From Gemmatimonadota bacterium (GTDB lineage: Bacteria; Latescibacterota; UBA2968; GCA-2709665), in assembly GCA_028874335.1 (NCBI GenBank), contig JAPPJY010000030.1, positions 5,810 to 41,700 on the forward strand: a stretch of DNA of 35,891 bases, written 5' to 3'. The position numbers were made by a program, and so were the translations under genes. The notes under the pieces are model-generated. The model saw nothing but the letters and a program-made list of their open reading frames with translations, ran no database searches and was not told where the DNA came from. Each line of letters begins with the position of its first letter. Position 1 is the stretch's first letter. Shown piece by piece: positions 31,581-35,891 of this stretch.

Positions 31581-32528
31581 TCAGGACTCCTCCGCAATCG
31601 ATGCATCCCTTATCGCATCCAGTTCGGCGGCGCTGAAGACTCCCGCTTCGAATAGATTCAGATATTCCTGCGATACACTCTGCCCGAAGATCATCGGATC
31701 GTCCGTATTCACGGTAACCTCCACGCCGTGATCGAAGAGTACGCGGATCGGATGCGAAGAGAGCGAGTCCGCAGCGCCCAGCATGACGTTGCTGGACGGG
31801 CAGACGTGAAGCCGAATCCGATTTTCCGACAGCCATTGCATCACCCCGGGCGAATCGGCAGCCGCGATGCCGTGTTGTATCTCATCCAGGTCCAGGACTT
31901 CCGCCGTCTCCCTCACGCGTTCGGCCCCGCCGAATTCGCCAACGTGCGCCTTCAATTTCATTCCGGCTGAACTTGCATTCCTGTAGATGGGAATCACGGC
32001 GTCGACAGAACACGCGTTTTCGTCGGCATAGAGGTCGATCGACAGGAAAACGCCGGACTCGATTCCCGCGTGGATGCGACGGACCATCTCCCTGTCGGCG
32101 ACGATCTCCCGTGGGATGCCGAGTTCCGGCCTGAGATCGATCCGGTCGCGATAGCGCTCCCTCAGTTTTTGAATGGTGGACGCGAATTCCGCGAAACCGC
32201 CCTCGAAATGACTGGCAGACCGCACGTCGAAGCTCATCTCCAGGCATCGAACGCCGTCTTCAATCGCATCGCCGATTGCCGCCTCGGCCGTGAATTCGAA
32301 AGCCTCCCGCGAACTGATGTGGGGACCCAGAACCCTGGCGGCGTAGTCATCCAGGGCCTTAATCCCGGGCATGGGCAATGCAGGCCGTTCCAGCGGGTAA
32401 CCGAGCCAGCGCTCCACGTTCTCGATTCGCGTTCCGAAGAAGGCGTGGCGGTGGAAATCGGCCTTTGGTGCCCGCAGGATTGACGACATGTCGCCCGACT
32501 CGAGGGCCTGCGCGAAGGGTAGGTTCAT
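31581..32528 (-). CDS. Adenosine deaminase
   Basis: The 315-residue metal-dependent deaminase has PKADFHRHAFFG (the zinc His pair), KAHVGEFGG (the HAGE-type catalytic segment), LDEIQHGIAAADS and EVTVNTDDPMIFGQ (the zinc Asp) in the expected order. It converts adenosine to inosine in purine salvage; an adenine or modified-adenosine specificity cannot be ruled out. The family average is slightly longer (about 340). It lies 300 bp downstream of prs on the same strand order, with dispersed repeat C in between, and follows tRNA-Gln. The ATG at 32528 has no clear ribosome binding site. Confidence 0.9.
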   Translation of the reverse strand: MNLPFAQALESGDMSSILRAPKADFHRHAFFGTRIENVERWLGYPLERPALPMPGIKALDDYAARVLGPHISSREAFEFTAEAAIGDAIEDGVRCLEMSFDVRSASHFEGGFAEFASTIQKLRERYRDRIDLRPELGIPREIVADREMVRRIHAGIESGVFLSIDLYADENACSVDAVIPIYRNASSAGMKLKAHVGEFGGAERVRETAEVLDLDEIQHGIAAADSPGVMQWLSENRIRLHVCPSSNVMLGAADSLSSHPIRVLFDHGVEVTVNTDDPMIFGQSVSQEYLNLFEAGVFSAAELDAIRDASIAEES

Positions 32529-32650
32529 TGTACGACCATCAAATATACAAACCTGCGATATCGAATTTGATTTTTAATTCCCGGATTTTTCATTTTTCCA
32601 TGCAGAACGGAATGAAATCGAATGCGTCTGTCGACGCTAATGACAAAATT

Positions 32651-32724
32651 TGGCTGCCCCCCAGGGATTCGAACCCCGATACTACGGTCCAGAGCCGCAT
32701 GTCTTGCCATTAGACGAGGGGGCA
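32651..32724 (-). tRNA. tRNA-Gln (anticodon CUG)
   Basis: The minus strand folds into a cloverleaf: acceptor TGCCCCC with GGGGGCA, D-arm GTCTAATGGCAAGAC, anticodon arm TGCGG-CTCTGGA-CCGTA with anticodon CTG, and T-arm CGGGG-TTCGAAT-CCCTG. The 3' end encodes G-CCA. The U1-A72 pair and G73 are the identity marks of tRNA-Gln. It lies 27 nt after the gltX stop codon, probably on the same transcript. Confidence 0.92.
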
Positions 32725-32751
32725 GCCATATTTGCAATGCGTGTGGTCTGT

Positions 32752-34191
32752 TTATTGAGGAGCGGTCTCCCTTCGTCCCAGTCGTTCCAGGCCCGTCTTC
32801 ATCCGCCGGATACACGTTTCCTGTCCCAGAACATCCATCATTTCGAACAGTCCAGGCCCCATGTTCGTTCCGCTGAGTGCGAGACGGGTGGGATGGATCA
32901 GCTTTCCCGTGGAGATACCGAGTTGTCCTGAGAGCGTACGCGTGGCGCCTTCGATTTCCCGTTCACCGAAGTCGGACAGCGCCTCCAGCCTGTCGATCAG
33001 TAACGCCAGCCGGGACGGGCTGTCGACCTTCCAGTGTTTTTTGCGGGCTTTTTCTTCGTATGATTGCGGATCGTTGAAGAAGTACTCGAAATTCAGAAAA
33101 TCCCGTACGATCTGGATGCGCGGCTGCATCAAGCTTACGGCCCTCAGCAGGCTCGACCGTCGGGCATCCGCATCTTGCGGCGTTATCCATCCCGCGTCAA
33201 TCCAAAGTTTCAGCGCCTCCGGCAAGAGTTCGGAAACCGGCTTCAACCGCAGGTGTTCGCCGTTCAGCCAGACCAGCTTCCGCTCGTCGAATACCGCGTT
33301 CTTCCTGAGCATTCCTTCAACGGAAAACGCCTCAACCAATTCCTCTTGTGTGAAGACCTCCCGGTCAACCCCGGGAGACCACCCCTGAAGCGCCAGAAAA
33401 TTGAACAGCGCCTCGGGCAGGATGCCCTGCTGCCGGTATTCAGTGACCGTCGTCGCGCCAAGGCGCTTGCTCAGCTTTCTCCCGTCCGGACCCATCAGCA
33501 ATGTCGTATGCGCGTATGCCGGGACCGCCCAACCCAGCGCTTGAAAGAGCATCACCTGCTTGGGCGTATTGGAGAGGTGTTCGGCGCCCCGGATCACCAG
33601 CGTCACGCCCAGATCGTGATCATCGACGACCACCGCCAGGTGGTAAATCGGGGAACCGTCCGCACGCAGGATGATGAAATCCTCGACCTCGAGGTTGTCC
33701 CATCGTTGGGCGCCCCTGATGGGATCCTGCCAGACCGTCTCGCCTTCAGGAACCCTGAAACGCACCGTCTTCGGCCGCCCCTCGGATTCGAAAGCCTCGC
33801 GTTGTTCCGGTGTCAGGTCCCTTTTGTACCGAACCCGCCGACCCTCCGCCTGCGCCTGCTGCTGCAGGGCGCGCACTTCTTCCGGGGTCTCGTAGGCGTA
33901 ATACGCGTGTCCGGTTTCCAGCAGCCGGTCGACCGTTTTGCGGTGCACCGCGGCGTTACCGGACTGAAAAACCGGCTGGCCGTGAAACGCAATCCCCAGC
34001 CAGTCCAGTCCTTCCTGGATGGTCCGGAGTGCGGCGTCCGTGGACCGGTCCCGGTCCGTATCTTCAATTCGCAGATGCAGCCGCCCGCCGTAATGCCGCG
34101 TGTAGAGAAAGTTGAACAGCGCCGTACGGGCGTTACCCACGTGAAATCCGCCAGTGGGCGACGGCGCGAATCGAAGAACGGGATCGGACAT
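32752..34191 (-). CDS. gltX: Glutamyl-tRNA synthetase
   Basis: The 479-residue class I enzyme has the HIGH-type motif FAPSPTGGFHVGNARTALF, the acceptor-binding LHLRIEDTDRDRS and the KMSKS-like loop GPDGRKLSKRLGATTV. The C-terminal anticodon-binding part ends at ETAPQ. The length matches the family. It charges tRNA-Glu. The ATG at 34191 has no good Shine-Dalgarno sequence; a tandem heptamer repeat and tRNA-Ser lie just upstream. tRNA-Gln follows directly, and glnS is 2.7 kb further on. Confidence 0.97.
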   Translation of the reverse strand: MSDPVLRFAPSPTGGFHVGNARTALFNFLYTRHYGGRLHLRIEDTDRDRSTDAALRTIQEGLDWLGIAFHGQPVFQSGNAAVHRKTVDRLLETGHAYYAYETPEEVRALQQQAQAEGRRVRYKRDLTPEQREAFESEGRPKTVRFRVPEGETVWQDPIRGAQRWDNLEVEDFIILRADGSPIYHLAVVVDDHDLGVTLVIRGAEHLSNTPKQVMLFQALGWAVPAYAHTTLLMGPDGRKLSKRLGATTVTEYRQQGILPEALFNFLALQGWSPGVDREVFTQEELVEAFSVEGMLRKNAVFDERKLVWLNGEHLRLKPVSELLPEALKLWIDAGWITPQDADARRSSLLRAVSLMQPRIQIVRDFLNFEYFFNDPQSYEEKARKKHWKVDSPSRLALLIDRLEALSDFGEREIEGATRTLSGQLGISTGKLIHPTRLALSGTNMGPGLFEMMDVLGQETCIRRMKTGLERLGRRETAPQ

Positions 34192-34213
34192 TGAGAATTA
34201 AACGATCGAATAA

Positions 34214-34248
34214 GCTGATAGCTGATAGCTGACGGCTGATGGCTGGTG
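34214..34248. repeat. Five tandem 7-bp repeats
   Basis: GCTGATA, GCTGATA, GCTGACG, GCTGATG and GCTGGTG in a row, between tRNA-Ser and the gltX start codon. Variation in copy number could affect gltX expression, but nothing shows this. Confidence 0.8.
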
Positions 34249-34280
34249 GGGCCGGGGGTTCCGGTGGCCGCTTGTTTTCT

Positions 34281-34373
<93 letters not shown>

Positions 34374-34397
34374 GCACAAAAGATTCAGAGAAATCTA

Positions 34398-34426
34398 ATT
34401 TTACCAAATCGTGCCCGCAAAATCAA
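34398..34426 (-). promoter_or_regulatory. Sigma-70 promoter of tRNA-Ser/gltX/tRNA-Gln
   Basis: On the minus strand: TTGATT (34421-34426), 17-bp spacer and TAAAAT (34398-34403), five of six at the -10. The tRNA-Ser 5' end is 25 bp downstream, leaving a short leader. No closer promoter is visible. Confidence 0.65.
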
Positions 34427-34657
34427 GGAAAACCTGCGACGTCGGGGCCTGTTACGCCAGACATTGGGGAACGGGTATCGTCCGACACGCATTGCTTCCT
34501 GTAGCGAGGAAGATCGTGTCGCCCGTACCTTTTTCCACACCCTTCTGGTTTCACGCGATTTTGTTTTCGTTGATCCTGGACGCACGGCACAAGAAAGCCT
34601 GCCAGGTTGTCGCGCCGGCAGGCAGGTTGTTATCGAAGCTATGGGGGGGAGGGTGTT

Positions 34658-34889
34658 CTACTCTTTGGCGTTTAATTTTGCGTCGTTTGCGGCAATTCGC
34701 TCTCCGAAGGAGTCCGGACTGGCGTCGACAAGTTCTAATTTTCGACCTATGTTGTCTTCATTGAAGATTTCGCCATTCATGAGCGCGTCCCGTAGTTGCC
34801 CTCGCGTGTCTTGCGGATCACGGCAAGGGAGCGGTCGATGCCGTTCACATGTGGGTCGACCCGCCTGCCGCCGGTTTGAGAACACGGAA
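34658..34889 (-). pseudogene. Possible frameshifted small gene
   Basis: Two minus-strand frames join into protein-like sequence: VNGIDRSLAVIRKTREG in one frame, then LRDALMNGEIFNEDNIGRKL and SPDSFGERIAANDAKLNAKE in another, with the shift near 34800. I do not recognise a family. The composition looks like coding sequence, but the evidence is weak; it could be a decayed gene or chance. Confidence 0.25.
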
Positions 34890-34974
34890 GGTGCCAGGCC
34901 GCCGGAATCAAAAAAGGCCCATTGTCAAACCGGTCCTGGTGGGTATCTGGCTTCGTCAGTGAGTATGCCCCCTG

Positions 34975-35045
34975 AAAAAAGAACCCGTCTGAAAACCCCA
35001 CAAGCCAAATGACCAAGGCTTATCAGGTGTTTCCGGACGGGTTCT
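34975..35045 (-). terminator. Branched terminator of the exported protein gene
   Basis: On the minus strand AGAACCCGTC (35036-35045) pairs with GACGGGTTCT (34980-34989), and the T-run (34975-34980) follows directly. The 46-nt loop holds a smaller AAGCC/GGCTT hairpin. It begins 35 nt after the stop codon at 35080. Confidence 0.75.
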
Positions 35046-35079
35046 CTGGTGAATACGTCCCGCACACTATCGTCTCGCG

Positions 35080-35891
35080 CTACTTGAGGTAAAGCAGCCG
35101 TAGCGTCTGCACACCGCCAGGATAGCTCAGACGGGCGATATATACCCCCGTCGACAGCAACACGCCGCCCTCGTCGCGGGCATCCCATCTGACCTGGTAG
35201 CTGCCCTCGGCGCGGGACTCATCCACCAGCGTCCGTACGGGCTGGCCCAGCACGTTGTAGATCACCAGCTTTACCGGACCCGCACTGGCCAGATGGTACG
35301 TGATCAGCGTGGCGCTGTTGAATGGGTTCGGCACATTCGGCGACAGACCGCTGGCTTCCGGCACGGACTCGGCGGCGAACGCCGGCTTGGCCGCGGACAC
35401 TGGTCCGGCTGTCGCCAGTTCTTGGACACGAATGACTCTGGCGCCGCCACCCAGCGTCAGTTCCAGGGTCTGGCGCCGGCCTTCGTTCAGAGGTATGCTG
35501 CTCCATTGACCAACAACATCGCCATCGGCGCTGGTGGCCCGGGCCCGATAGTATCCACTCACGCCATCCGCACTGGAGATCGTCAGCGACAGAAGGCCGG
35601 CAGCATCGGTGACGGCGCTCCACGCGTAGTCGGACCCACGCCCGGCGATGGCGCGGGAAAACGCCACGTCCAACCCCTCGACGGACTCACCCAGCACCGT
35701 GGCCTCCACGACCGTGCTGGGCTCCGTCGTGACAACTTCGGCTGCGCGTCCGTAAAAGCCCGACCCAATGATGAAGTTGTACGGGACGACCCTTCCGCCT
35801 AACTCGGTTTGCGTTTTGAACTCGCGAGCGTATCCCACCTTGGGGATATCGGCGCTATCGGTGTCGTCATTGGGATCGTCAAAGTAATACT
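35080..35891 (-). CDS. C-terminal part of an exported protein with FlgD/T9SS-like sorting tail (5' truncated)
   Basis: The reading frame is open through the right edge of the window, so the N-terminus is missing; about 269 residues are visible. The last 75 residues match the FlgD-like Ig/type 9 sorting tail: GLSPNVPNPFNSATLITYHL, VIYNVLGQPVRTLVDE, YQVRWDARDEGG and TGVYIARLSYPG, ending in LLYLK. Upstream residues are Ser/Thr/Gly-rich and may be Ig-like. Such proteins are exported and may be surface-anchored or released. A branched terminator follows. The catalytic or binding domain is beyond the window. Confidence 0.85.
   Translation of the reverse strand, partial: YYFDDPNDDTDSADIPKVGYAREFKTQTELGGRVVPYNFIIGSGFYGRAAEVVTTEPSTVVEATVLGESVEGLDVAFSRAIAGRGSDYAWSAVTDAAGLLSLTISSADGVSGYYRARATSADGDVVGQWSSIPLNEGRRQTLELTLGGGARVIRVQELATAGPVSAAKPAFAAESVPEASGLSPNVPNPFNSATLITYHLASAGPVKLVIYNVLGQPVRTLVDESRAEGSYQVRWDARDEGGVLLSTGVYIARLSYPGGVQTLRLLYLK

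Larger units (their letters stand above)
34427..35079. other. Stretch without an intact gene
   Basis: No intact gene is visible. A 7-bp inverted repeat (GCCTGCC 34597-34603, GGCAGGC 34617-34623), a possible frameshifted reading frame at 34658-34889 and the terminator of the exported protein gene lie here. Confidence 0.5.

Noticed and set aside
33415..33436. GGGCAGGATGCCCTGCTGCC inside gltX as a further family-2 repeat
   Set aside because: It lies within conserved coding sequence and shares only a short core with the family.
34385..34585. A 66-codon minus-strand frame upstream of tRNA-Ser
   Set aside because: It runs into the tRNA promoter, is very basic and has no recognisable features.

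Overview
The window is high-GC bacterial DNA, about 36 kb, with genes on both strands. Three features suggest a Gram-negative bacterium of the FCB superphylum or a neighbouring uncultured lineage such as Latescibacterota: a T9SS/FlgD-like C-terminal sorting tail at the right edge, PorV/FadL-like outer-membrane barrels, and many sulfatase-like, Gfo/Idh/MocA and beta-propeller proteins. This placement is an inference; no rRNA or ribosomal protein gene is present.

Layout. 0-4.2 kb: an exported hypothetical protein, an orphan MazE/AbrB-type antitoxin, an SDR-DUF2867 oxidoreductase with a downstream SRPBCC protein, and a SelW/Rdx-type selenoprotein read through an in-frame UGA with a SECIS-like hairpin. 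4.2-6.4 kb: a lipoprotein and an outer-membrane barrel that are translationally coupled and end in a strong terminator. 6.4-20.8 kb: a long minus-strand series. In transcription order it holds a DUF899 thioredoxin-like protein, a sulfatase-like enzyme, a Gfo/Idh/MocA dehydrogenase, a second sulfatase-like enzyme, a C45 acyltransferase/hydrolase, an SMP-30/Vgb-type propeller, a BNR_4-amidase fusion, an aldo/keto reductase, UbiA, UbiX, an amidohydrolase and a minimal nucleotidyltransferase. 21-22 kb: phosphomannose isomerase.

22.1-27 kb is an accessory patch. It has an AT-rich three-gene operon ending in a RelE-like toxin, a PIN/DUF6364 toxin-antitoxin pair with a well-formed operator, a cupin, an alpha/beta hydrolase, a second PIN toxin with a downstream small antitoxin, and a DUF5990 protein. 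27.5-34.4 kb is mostly housekeeping: an outer-membrane barrel behind a sigma-54-like element, then glnS, prs, an adenosine deaminase, tRNA-Gln(CUG), gltX and tRNA-Ser(GCU). The right edge holds the C-terminal part of a large exported protein with a sorting tail.

Several dispersed repeat families lie between genes. The most striking is a roughly 195-bp element present in three copies plus a 28-bp end fragment. Its similar ends sit directly on gene boundaries, where they supply stop codons or Shine-Dalgarno-like sequence. The main candidates for something new are the selenoprotein, the BNR_4-amidase fusion inside the catabolic run, the Thr-for-Cys sulfatase pair, the AT-rich RelE-like operon with two unrecognised proteins, and the dispersed element.
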